DNA from: CAZQKE01 sp964593865
GTDB taxonomy: Bacteria; Chloroflexota; Anaerolineae; JAAYZQ01
Assembly: GCA_964593865.1 (NCBI GenBank)
Contig: CAZQKE010000122.1
Coordinates: forward strand, 1-31,419
Length of the DNA stretch: 31,419 nt
Direction: 5' to 3'
Shown: positions 14,677 through 21,350 of the stretch, piece by piece
Layout of the letters: every line of letters begins with the position of its first letter
Position numbering within the stretch: the stretch's first letter is position 1
Notes under the pieces: model-generated
The model's database searches: none
Seen by the model: the letters and a program-made list of their open reading frames with translations, nothing else
Told to the model about the DNA's origin: nothing
Made by a program: the position numbers and the translations under genes

Positions 14677-16704
14677 ATGCAACAGTTTCAACTTTATCTT
14701 GAGCGTATCTGGCAGACCTGTTCGGGTGAGGCGGCATGGCAAATCGTCAACGACCTGAGCCGTTTCCACCGTATCCAGGCCAGTCCCGGTTACCGCCGGG
14801 CGGCCCGGTGGCTCCACCGGCAGTTGACCCAGGAAGGCGTTGAAGCCGAGATCCTTTCCTACCCCGCCGATGAGGAAACGTACTTTTGGGGCTGGCCTAG
14901 CTTCCGCGAATGGTCCTGCACGGCGGCCACGCTACACCTCATCGCCCCGGAGGAGGAAGCCCGGCTCCTGGCCGACTGGCGGGCCGCTCCCATCTCCCTC
15001 ATCCAGCGCAGCGCACCCTTTGACGGCGAGGCCGAGGTCGTCCTCCTGGAGGATGGCGAGGAGGAGGCCGACTATGAGGGCCTGGACGTGGCAGGCAAGG
15101 TCGTGCTCAGCCGGGGTGACCTGCCCCGCGTGTGGGAGTTGGCCGTCCAGGAGCGGGGTGCGGTGGGCATCTTGTTCGACGGAATGCGCGTTGTGCCGCC
15201 GGTGCGTCCCGCCGGCGACCTGGCCGATGTGCGCCAGTACGCCTCTTTTTGGTGGCAGCCCGGCGATACCACCTGCTTTGGTTTTGTCCTCACCCCCCGT
15301 CAGGGTCAGACGCTACGTCGCCTGCTCAAAGAGGGTGAGACGCCGGTCCGTATCCGCGCCCAGGTAGTCAGCCGCCTGTACGACGGCACGTTGGAAGTCG
15401 TCTCGGCGACCATCCCCGGCGCGACCGATGAGGAGGTCATCGTCGTCGCCCACCTGTGCCACCCCCGCCCTTCGGCCAACGACAACGCTTCCGGGTCGGC
15501 GGCGGCCCTGGAAGCGGCCCGCACCTTGCACACCCTCATTGCAAAGGGCGACCTGCCCCGCCCCCGGCGGACCATTCGCTTCTTGTGGGTCCCGGAGATG
15601 ACGGGGACCTTTGCCTACCTGGCCGGGCGGGAGGACGGCCTGGACCGGATCGTGGCCGGTCTCAACTTGGATATGGTCGGCGAGGACCAGGAACAGACCG
15701 GGGCCGTGTGGCTCATTGAGCGACCGCCCGACGCTGCGGCTTCCTTTGCCCCGGCCCTGCTGACCTGGCTGCGCGAGCAGCTCCCCGCCCTGAAGGGCAT
15801 GAGCGACATCGCCCCCACCCACACCGGACTGGGCGGCTATCCCCTCTACCGCCAGGCGGAGGTGGATTTTTCCGGCGGCAGCGATCACATAATCTTGGCC
15901 GATCCCACCGTCGGCGTGCCGACGCCCATGCTCATTCAGTGGCCCGACCGCTTTTACCACACCTCTGCCGATACACCCGACCGCACCGACCCCCGCAGCC
16001 TGGCCCGCGCCGGGACGCTGGCCGCTGCCTACGCCTGGTGGCTGGCCTCGGCGGGCGCGCCGGAGGCAACCTGGTTGGGCTACGAAATGATGGCTCGGTT
16101 CAAGGTGCGTCTTTCCCGCACGGCGCAATCCGCCGTCACCGAGGCCCTACGCCTGAGCGACGGCGAATCGCTGGCCCAGGCCGTCGCCGACCTGGACCGC
16201 CGTTTGGCTTACCTGCTGGATCGGCACAAAGCGGCGTTGCGCACCCTGCGCCGTCTGGCCCCCGTCGGCTGTCCCGTCGCCCACTTGCAGGCGGAGGCGG
16301 AACGATGGGCACAACGGGAAATGGCCTGGGCCAAAGATGCAATAGACCTCCACGTTGCTGCCCTGGGGCTGGAAAATGTAGCGCAAACCGAAGGTGCGCG
16401 CCGCACCCCGGAGGAAGCGGCGAACCTGATCCCCCGTCGCCTGGTGCGCGGCCCGATCCCGCTGGAGCGGTACCTGCGTCGCTTGCCCGCCGAGGATCGG
16501 CGGGAATGGCGGCGGTTGATGAAATCCCGCCGGGACATGGCCTATTACACCCTGACCACCCTGGCCCTTTACTGGGCCGATGGGCAACGCTCCATCTTGG
16601 AGATCGCCGATCTGGTTGAGATGGAGATCGGCTTGCGGGAAGTGGAGGTGCTGCTGACCTACTTTCGCCTCTTGGAAAAACTGGACCTGTGTGCCTGGGC
16701 GTAG
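14677..16704 (+). CDS. M28/DUF4910-like zinc aminopeptidase with C-terminal helical domain
   Basis: A 675-aa protein. A PA-like insert (about 100-240) precedes the catalytic core. The metal and catalytic residues are visible as H259 (AHLCHPRPSANDNASG), D269 of the same motif, E307 (VPEMTG), D332 (LNLDMVGED) and H428 (FYHTSADTPD). The CHPxxxxNDNxSG version of the motif is typical of the DUF4910 aminopeptidase-like group within clan MH. The C-terminal ~200 residues are helical and end in a winged-helix-like segment (GQRSILEIADLVEMEIGLREVEVLL). No signal peptide is seen, so it probably acts in the cytoplasm on short peptides or peptide-like substrates. The start was chosen for GAGGAG at 14664-14669. 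The upstream in-frame ATG at 14593 has no binding site. Confidence 0.87.
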   Translation: MQQFQLYLERIWQTCSGEAAWQIVNDLSRFHRIQASPGYRRAARWLHRQLTQEGVEAEILSYPADEETYFWGWPSFREWSCTAATLHLIAPEEEARLLADWRAAPISLIQRSAPFDGEAEVVLLEDGEEEADYEGLDVAGKVVLSRGDLPRVWELAVQERGAVGILFDGMRVVPPVRPAGDLADVRQYASFWWQPGDTTCFGFVLTPRQGQTLRRLLKEGETPVRIRAQVVSRLYDGTLEVVSATIPGATDEEVIVVAHLCHPRPSANDNASGSAAALEAARTLHTLIAKGDLPRPRRTIRFLWVPEMTGTFAYLAGREDGLDRIVAGLNLDMVGEDQEQTGAVWLIERPPDAAASFAPALLTWLREQLPALKGMSDIAPTHTGLGGYPLYRQAEVDFSGGSDHIILADPTVGVPTPMLIQWPDRFYHTSADTPDRTDPRSLARAGTLAAAYAWWLASAGAPEATWLGYEMMARFKVRLSRTAQSAVTEALRLSDGESLAQAVADLDRRLAYLLDRHKAALRTLRRLAPVGCPVAHLQAEAERWAQREMAWAKDAIDLHVAALGLENVAQTEGARRTPEEAANLIPRRLVRGPIPLERYLRRLPAEDRREWRRLMKSRRDMAYYTLTTLALYWADGQRSILEIADLVEMEIGLREVEVLLTYFRLLEKLDLCAWA

Positions 16705-16796
16705 CCCCGACTTTGCAAACGGTCGCTCATCGGCCCGCAGACGCTGCCCAACCGCCGTCCAAAGCTCGGCAGGGGTGCAGATCCGGGAACCGGGAT

Positions 16797-16825
16797 TTGA
16801 CAGGCTCCGACTCCTGCGCTATAAT
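16797..16825 (+). promoter_or_regulatory. Consensus promoter in front of the cobalamin riboswitch
   Basis: TTGACA (16797-16802), 17-nt spacer, TATAAT (16820-16825): both hexamers match the consensus. The predicted start is near 16832, about 30 nt before the riboswitch. It is the strongest-looking promoter in the window. Confidence 0.85.
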
Positions 16826-16863
16826 CGGCTCCGTACCTTGCCAACCAGACCATAAGCCCGGCA

Positions 16864-17053
16864 GTGGTGCCCTCTGGGTCGGAAACCAGGGCTTAAAGGC
16901 GAAGCCGGTGGGGTGAATCACCACCGAGTCCGGCGCTGTCCCGCAACTGTGAGATCAGGTTGTAGGTTGTAGTTTGCAGGTTGTAACGGCGACCTGCGGC
17001 AACCCGCGACCCGATCAAGCCAGGCCGCCCGCCACTGCCGTCCGCTTGACCAC
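16864..17053 (+). promoter_or_regulatory. Cobalamin (B12) riboswitch
   Basis: The conserved B12-box region is plain: GGGCTTAAAGGCGAAGCCGG, then TGAATCACCACCGAGTC, then GCGCTGTCCCGCAACTGTGA (16937-16956), and the 3' half AAGCCAGGCCGCCCGCCACTG. A closing helix can be drawn between GTGGT (16864-16868) and ACCAC (17049-17053). The variable arm after ACTGTGA is enlarged by a heptamer repeat (16957-16984). Riboswitches of this class bind adenosyl- or methylcobalamin-type ligands and shut off B12 transport, synthesis or B12-sparing genes. Downstream lie two terminators and no recognisable B12 gene. An AGGGG run just after the aptamer (about 17074-17079) could pair with CCCCT of the first terminator as an anti-terminator. 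Confidence 0.9.
16957..16984 (+). repeat. Four heptamer units inside the riboswitch variable arm
   Basis: The units are AGGTTGT, AGGTTGT, AGTTTGC and AGGTTGT in direct tandem. The last unit can contribute to a local hairpin GCAGGT/ACCTGC (16977-16982 with 16991-16997). The array lies between the conserved GCAACTGTGA core and the 3' half of the aptamer, where length variation is tolerated. Confidence 0.7.
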
Positions 17054-17093
17054 CTTCGCGTGAAAGGGGGGCGGAATAAATTCGCTAAAACGT

Positions 17094-17124
17094 TCCCCTG
17101 GCGATGTTTCCCAGGGGATTTTTT
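17094..17124 (+). terminator. Intrinsic terminator after the cobalamin riboswitch
   Basis: TCCCCTGG (17094-17101) pairs with CCAGGGGA (17111-17118), an 8-bp perfect stem with a 9-nt loop, followed by six T (17119-17124). It is well placed to be the expression platform of the riboswitch. Confidence 0.88.
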
Positions 17125-17140
17125 GTGAACGCACATTCGC

Positions 17141-17163
17141 GCCCGACCTGGTCGGGCTTTTTT
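17141..17163 (+). terminator. Second intrinsic terminator, in tandem
   Basis: GCCCGAC (17141-17147) pairs with GTCGGGC (17151-17157), a 7-bp perfect stem with a 3-nt loop, followed by TTTTTT (17158-17163). It lies 17 nt after the first terminator. The two together should stop nearly all transcription from the riboswitch promoter. Confidence 0.85.
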
Positions 17164-17210
17164 AGTTCGCCGGTAACCGGGGGAGCTTGATTTCCAAGTC
17201 CAGGAAGTTC

Positions 17211-17345
17211 ACCGATCTCCGGCTCACCGCGGAGGATGAAAATCCCCGGCGCGAGCCGCCGGGGGCGGTGGCGACTCAAGTCGCTCCTTTCGGGCCTGGG
17301 ACCGGGCGTATTCGTGTATTCGCGCCTGCTTCGTGGACGGCCCGC
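17211..17345 (-). repeat. Dispersed hairpin repeat, copy 2 (inverted relative to copy 1)
   Basis: The reverse complement matches 1696-1837 over nearly its whole length. On this strand it contains the palindrome CCCCGGCG-CGAGC-CGCCGGGG and the near-palindrome GCGACTCAAGTCGC. Read on the minus strand, the first is an 8-bp hairpin followed by ATTTTC, terminator-like. It lies just after the tandem terminators. The rest of the gene-free stretch up to 17564 shows nothing recognisable. Confidence 0.85.
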
Positions 17346-17564
17346 ATTATTTTCAAGGAAAACCGTTTCCGTCCGCGGCAAGGGGCTTTGGGACCTTCGG
17401 CTCTTGATTTGGCATACCGTCGCTTGCCCTCTTCCCGGCGACGCCCGCTTGCCTTGCCTGCCCTATTGGCCGTGGGGGCCGGATTCGCCTATCCGGCGTT
17501 CATCTTTTCCCGGCCCTGTTGGGCGGTGTGTTCGTCATTGTGAAACTCAGGCAGAGGTAGAACC

Positions 17565-17834
17565 ATGCAACACAAGACGTACAAGAGCGTAGCGGAAATG
17601 TACCCTCTGGGCGCGGTGGACGAAGCGGAAGCAGGCCCGGCGGCCCCCGTGCTGCGCCGGATTACCGCCGCCTGGGACGCCCTGGAGGAGTTGGAATCTA
17701 GCCTCCCAGGAGGCGCGGACCGCTGGCAGGCAGACAGCCTTTTTGTGGCACGGGAAGGAATGCGGCGGGCCTGGCTGGCCCTTGCCAACTTGGGGCAGGG
17801 GTTGCGCCGGACCGCAGCCCGGCGCGGGCCGTAA
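17565..17834 (+). CDS. Unknown 89-aa protein downstream of the riboswitch
   Basis: The reading frame starts with ATG at 17565, 6-7 nt after GAGGT. The product begins MQHKTYKSVAEMYPLGAV and is then helical and Ala/Arg-rich (VLRRITAAWDALEELESSL; MRRAWLALANLGQGLRRTAARRG). No family, signal peptide or metal motif is recognised. It is the only plus-strand gene between the cobalamin riboswitch and the convergent transporter gene. It would be the regulated gene if transcription passes both terminators and the repeat, some 440 nt in all. I see no separate promoter for it. It could also be a chance frame in GC-rich DNA. Confidence 0.5.
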   Translation: MQHKTYKSVAEMYPLGAVDEAEAGPAAPVLRRITAAWDALEELESSLPGGADRWQADSLFVAREGMRRAWLALANLGQGLRRTAARRGP

Positions 17835-17942
17835 AGATTGCGCAGCAAGCGCGGCCAGGCCGCATCCACCGGGCCGCTGGCCGACCGTCTATCTGCGTAG
17901 GCGGATGCCCGGCCTCAGGCCCAACAGGGGCGACCGGGTTTG

Positions 17943-18878
17943 CTAGTCGGCGGGGTCTTCGGGAAAGAGGCTGCGCCACCAGGTCTCCTCGTCGGCGACC
18001 TGCAGGCCGGTATCGCGGCGGATGAGGATGACGCTGGCCAAGAACAGGGCTGCGCCGATCCATTGTTGCAAGGTGAAACTTTCGCCCAAGAGGATAAAGG
18101 CCAACGCTACCGAAACCACCGGCTCGGCGATGCTGAGCAAGGCCGTTTGTACCCCGCCCAGCCGCTGCAGCCCGGCAAAGACCAGCAGGCGGGCCAGAGC
18201 CGTGGGAAAGATCGCCACCAAAAGGATGACCAGCCATCCCTGGGCCGAGATCGGTTGCGGCGAGCCGCCCTGCCAGAGGTAGGGGATGCCCACCACGACG
18301 GCCATTGTCGTCAGCCCATACAGAGTTACCGTCCGAGAGGGAACGTCTACCAATGTCCACTGGCCCAGGACCAGGTGGAACCCGTACAATGCCCCGGCTC
18401 CGATCATCAGCGTCACACCCAGGGGGTCGGCCATGCCTTCGGTGTGCCAGGTGAGGAGGACCACGCTCAGGAGCACCAGGGCCAAGCGCAGGAGCGACAT
18501 CCGCGAGACGGGGTGTCCCGCCGCCGATAAAAAGATGAACACCCAAAAGGGGTACATGGAGTAGAGCAGGGCCGCCAGGGATGCATCTACCCGCGCCAGG
18601 CCGTTGTAGTACAACAACGAGCCGATGCCGTTGGCGATGCCCATTCCCACGCAGCCAAGCAAGTTGCTGCGGCTGATGGCGATGTACCGCCGCCAGATGA
18701 GGAGGTACAGCAACCACAGCAAGCCGGCGGCCAGAGCCGTCCGCAAGGCGACCAACGTCGTAGGGACCACGCCGACCTGGTATGCGAACTTGCCCAGGAT
18801 CGGGGCCAGGCCCGCAAAGAGGGTGGAAAGCAGCGTGGCGATCACCCCCCTACGACTGCGATCCCATTCGCGGTTCAT
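17943..18878 (-). CDS. EamA-family (DMT) transporter
   Basis: A 311-aa protein with ten predicted membrane helices in two homologous EamA halves. The first half has LFAGLAPILGKFAYQVGVVPTTLVALRTALA and ASLAALLYSMYPFWVFIF. The second has ALYGFHLVLGQ and QTALLSIAEPVVSVALAFILLGESFTLQQWIGAALFLASVI, the classic EPV...LGE...G signature. Members export or import metabolites such as amino acids and nucleosides; the substrate cannot be read here. The ATG at 18878 has GGAAG upstream and lies 29 nt inside the kinase gene. It is the last gene of the 21022-17943 operon. The short C-terminal tail is charged and cytoplasmic. Confidence 0.93.
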   Translation of the reverse strand: MNREWDRSRRGVIATLLSTLFAGLAPILGKFAYQVGVVPTTLVALRTALAAGLLWLLYLLIWRRYIAISRSNLLGCVGMGIANGIGSLLYYNGLARVDASLAALLYSMYPFWVFIFLSAAGHPVSRMSLLRLALVLLSVVLLTWHTEGMADPLGVTLMIGAGALYGFHLVLGQWTLVDVPSRTVTLYGLTTMAVVVGIPYLWQGGSPQPISAQGWLVILLVAIFPTALARLLVFAGLQRLGGVQTALLSIAEPVVSVALAFILLGESFTLQQWIGAALFLASVILIRRDTGLQVADEETWWRSLFPEDPAD

Positions 18879-19230
18879 GCTCTTCCGTCCACCGGTTGAG
18901 AAAATCCAGCACCCGCTCCAAAACCTCCTGCTCCTCTAGCCCGTCCGTCGGCAGGTACAGGTGGCAATGGCGTCGGGCATGTTCTAGGCGTCGGTGCTGC
19001 TCGTCCAAATAGTCCTGATCCCAACCCGCCCCCTGTCGCCCTCGCCGTCTGGCCTCTTCCAAGGTCACATCCAGGTAGATCAGGAGATCGGGCGGGTTCA
19101 ACCTCCGCCACATGTCGGGTACGTAGGAATGATCTTGAGCCGCCGAGGAAGCATCGTAGCCCAGCTGCCGCAGCCGGGCCGCCAGCACGCTTTTGCCCGA
19201 AGCACAAGGGCCGACGATTTTGATCTTCAC
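18850..19230 (-). CDS. Small P-loop kinase-like protein
   Basis: A 126-aa protein with a Walker A loop GPCASGKS (7-14) on the first strand. LLIYLDVTLEEARRRGRQG follows, the strand-plus-lid arrangement of nucleotide, shikimate or adenylylsulfate kinases. It is shorter than most of these (about 160-200 aa), so the lid and substrate domains are reduced. The substrate is unknown. The GTG start at 19230 comes one base after the stop of the RCK gene, implying translational coupling. It overlaps the EamA gene by 29 nt. It could phosphorylate the cargo of that transporter, but this is only a guess from position. Confidence 0.85.
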   Translation of the reverse strand: MKIKIVGPCASGKSVLAARLRQLGYDASSAAQDHSYVPDMWRRLNPPDLLIYLDVTLEEARRRGRQGAGWDQDYLDEQHRRLEHARRHCHLYLPTDGLEEQEVLERVLDFLNRWTEEHEPRMGSQS

Positions 19231-19231
19231 T

Positions 19232-20278
19232 TCAACGGTTCATCTTTTCCAACTGGTTGAGCACGTCCAGGGAGGCAAATACACAGATACGGTCCCCTGC
19301 CTGCAATGTGATTTGGGGATCGGGGTGCATATCCATCGCCTGGCCCCGACTGTGCAAGACGGTGGAGAAATCCAACTCGTGTTCCAATTCCCCCAGCACA
19401 CGCCCATCCAGCGGCGAGCCGGGCCGGATTTTGATCTCGCTCATGTTCAGGAGTTGATCGCCCACGTAGAAGGCGTGGGTGACATCGGCACGGGTGGCCG
19501 CGCGGGCAAAGGCCGGCGCCGCCAAAGCCGAGGTGCTGAACGCGGTGGGGATATTGAACCCCTGCGCCACTTTCTGGGCCATGTCATGGTCAAACATGCG
19601 CAGGACGACGTGGATGTCCGCTTGGATCTCGCGGGCGACGAGGGCGATTTCCAGGTTGGTCAGATCGTCTTGGGTGCAGGTGATGATGGCCGCCGCCCGC
19701 TCTGCCCCCGCCTGGCGGAGGATGTCGGCATGGGTCGCGTTGCCAAAGATGACGGGAACCCGCCAGCCCATCACCCGTCGCACAAACTCACCGTCGGGGT
19801 CAATCTCAATGCCGACCACATCCTCCTCAAAGCTCAGCAGCTGCTGGACGATGCGAAAGCCCAACCGCCCGATACCGGCGACAATGATGTGTTCCTTGTA
19901 CGTAGATGCAATCGCCACCTGCCACTCATCCTCTCTGGCTGCCTTGTTGAACAGCATCACCCCAAAATTGATCACGCCCTGTACGACCAACCCCAGGCCG
20001 ATGATGGGCATGACAAAGAAAAAGATCTGCAGGTACCACTGTTCGGGAAAGGGCACACTTTGGCCGAAAAAGATCATGGAAAAGATGGCATAAACCGCCT
20101 CAATGTAGGTCAAGTCTTCAATCTGGGCGTGTTGGTAGAGGAGATCAAACAACACGCCGCCCAACAGGATGCTGCCGATGAACAAGAGAAGCGGGATGTA
20201 GAACTGGCGCACCAGGACGCGCACGTCACGCCAATTGGCCAACAGGTAACGTTTCCAGGGAAAGGTTCTGCCCGCCAC
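19232..20278 (-). CDS. RCK/TrkA-N channel-like protein without a TVGYG filter
   Basis: The 348-aa protein has a two-helix membrane part (about 27-48 and 82-109) around a pore-like segment. A TrkA-N Rossmann domain follows (VAGIGRLG 133-140, then GIEID about 156-160 for NAD-type binding), and then a TrkA-C domain (EIKIRPGSPLDGRVLGELE to the end). This is the layout of ligand-gated K+ channels such as MthK. However, the loop where TVGYGD should be reads AIFSMIFFGQSVPFPE, so K+ selectivity is doubtful. It may conduct another ion, or none, and act as a nucleotide sensor. The GTG start at 20278 follows AGGGGG and lies 12 nt after the phosphatase gene. RCK domains bind nucleotides, including cyclic dinucleotides in some cases. 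Confidence 0.88.
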   Translation of the reverse strand: MAGRTFPWKRYLLANWRDVRVLVRQFYIPLLLFIGSILLGGVLFDLLYQHAQIEDLTYIEAVYAIFSMIFFGQSVPFPEQWYLQIFFFVMPIIGLGLVVQGVINFGVMLFNKAAREDEWQVAIASTYKEHIIVAGIGRLGFRIVQQLLSFEEDVVGIEIDPDGEFVRRVMGWRVPVIFGNATHADILRQAGAERAAAIITCTQDDLTNLEIALVAREIQADIHVVLRMFDHDMAQKVAQGFNIPTAFSTSALAAPAFARAATRADVTHAFYVGDQLLNMSEIKIRPGSPLDGRVLGELEHELDFSTVLHSRGQAMDMHPDPQITLQAGDRICVFASLDVLNQLEKMNR

Positions 20279-20290
20279 ACAACCCCCTGC

Positions 20291-21022
20291 TCAGATGGGA
20301 AAGCGTACCGAGAGTCGCCGCACCGCGCTCGGTTCGCTGCGCGGGACCACAGAGACCACAACAACGCTCACGTCATCGCCGGGCCGCCCTCGGTCCAGCT
20401 CCACGGCCCGGTTGAGCAACGCATCGGCCAGGTCGCGGGCACACCCTTTTTGACAGGCGGCCAAATGCTCCTGCACAAAGGCCGGGGCGTCGAACCGTTG
20501 TCCGTATCGCTCCCCGGCGGAAAGGATGCCGTCGGTATAGACCACAACGTGCATATCGGGTACAATGGGCAGCTCGGTGATAACCGGCCTGGTGCGGGCA
20601 TGAACGCCGATGGCCTGGCTCGGTTCATCCAGCAGTTCTAACCCCCGCCCTTCACCACGCACGACGATTACGGGGCAATGGCTGTTGCGCGAGATAACAA
20701 TGGTGCGCGTTGCCAGGTCCACAGAGACGATGTTGAGGGTGGCCGAAACCTGGCCGCCGCGCATGGTCAGCAGGTAGTCGTGGGCGGCGCGGGCGGCGGC
20801 CCCATCGCGGACTCCATCGGCCAAAAGAGAGACGGCCTTGCGGGCCACAATGTTACTGATAGATTTGGCCGAACGACCGCTTCGTTGACCGTCCACCAGC
20901 ACCAGCGATAGTCCCCCGTGAGGACGTTCGATCACTTCTACGGTGTCGCCGCTCTCCGATACGGCATATTTGCTCACTTTGGCTACGGCCACCTGCAATT
21001 CCAGGTCCATTTCCACGATCAT
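20291..21022 (-). CDS. PP2C/SpoIIE-type serine phosphatase
   Basis: A 243-aa stand-alone phosphatase domain. The metal-binding acidic residues lie in LVLVDGQRSGRSAKSIS (D44-G45), VVYTDGI (D164-G165) and GRPGDDVSVVVV (D216/D217). This order is typical of SpoIIE/RsbU phosphatases, which dephosphorylate partner-switch antagonists or other Ser/Thr-phosphorylated proteins. No sensor, HAMP or kinase domain is attached, and no RsbV/RsbW-like partner is in the window. The ATG at 21022 follows GGAGG by 9 nt. It is the first gene of a four-gene operon (phosphatase, RCK protein, P-loop kinase, EamA transporter) behind the promoter at 21042-21070. Confidence 0.9.
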   Translation of the reverse strand: MIVEMDLELQVAVAKVSKYAVSESGDTVEVIERPHGGLSLVLVDGQRSGRSAKSISNIVARKAVSLLADGVRDGAAARAAHDYLLTMRGGQVSATLNIVSVDLATRTIVISRNSHCPVIVVRGEGRGLELLDEPSQAIGVHARTRPVITELPIVPDMHVVVYTDGILSAGERYGQRFDAPAFVQEHLAACQKGCARDLADALLNRAVELDRGRPGDDVSVVVVSVVPRSEPSAVRRLSVRFPI

Positions 21023-21041
21023 TGCTCCGCACCTCCCCCCG

Positions 21042-21070
21042 ATTATACCCCACCTGCTCCCAAGAGGCAA
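21042..21070 (-). promoter_or_regulatory. Promoter of the phosphatase/RCK/kinase/EamA operon
   Basis: Minus strand: TTGCCT (21065-21070), 17-nt spacer, TATAAT (21042-21047). The predicted start, near 21035, is only about 13 nt before the ATG at 21022, so the leader is very short. Confidence 0.75.
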
Positions 21071-21235
21071 AGCACGCAACGGCCTAAACGCAAAAGATCC
21101 GGCAATGCTCCCATCTGGCCGGTGCCGGAGACCCCAAGCGCGGGGAAGAGGCGTGCGACCGGTTGTTTCCCGGCAACTCGGCCGCGTGAAATCCCGCAAA
21201 GAAGCCTTTGGCCCAAAAGAGAGACGTTGTCGCCG

Positions 21236-21264
21236 TTGCTTTCGGTTGACGGTTGTGGTACAAT
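21236..21264 (+). promoter_or_regulatory. Promoter of the DUF4139 gene
   Basis: TTGCTT (21236-21241), 17-nt spacer, TACAAT (21259-21264). The leader would be about 80 nt. The 165 bp between this promoter and the divergent one at 21042-21070 shows no gene or clear element. Confidence 0.65.
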
Positions 21265-21350
21265 GGTCAAGGGGAACCTAAACCCGGTCATGAACGTCTA
21301 CAGGGTGGTACGAATAGCACAAAAACAAATCTGCAAAGGAGGCGAATCTG

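Noticed and set aside
17187..17592. Plus-strand frames of 118 codons between the riboswitch and the 89-codon gene
   Set aside because: They run through the dispersed repeat and its palindromes and have no binding site or protein-like composition.
19193..20641. 482-codon plus-strand frame
   Set aside because: It mirrors the RCK and phosphatase genes, which have clear domains, start sites and spacing on the minus strand.
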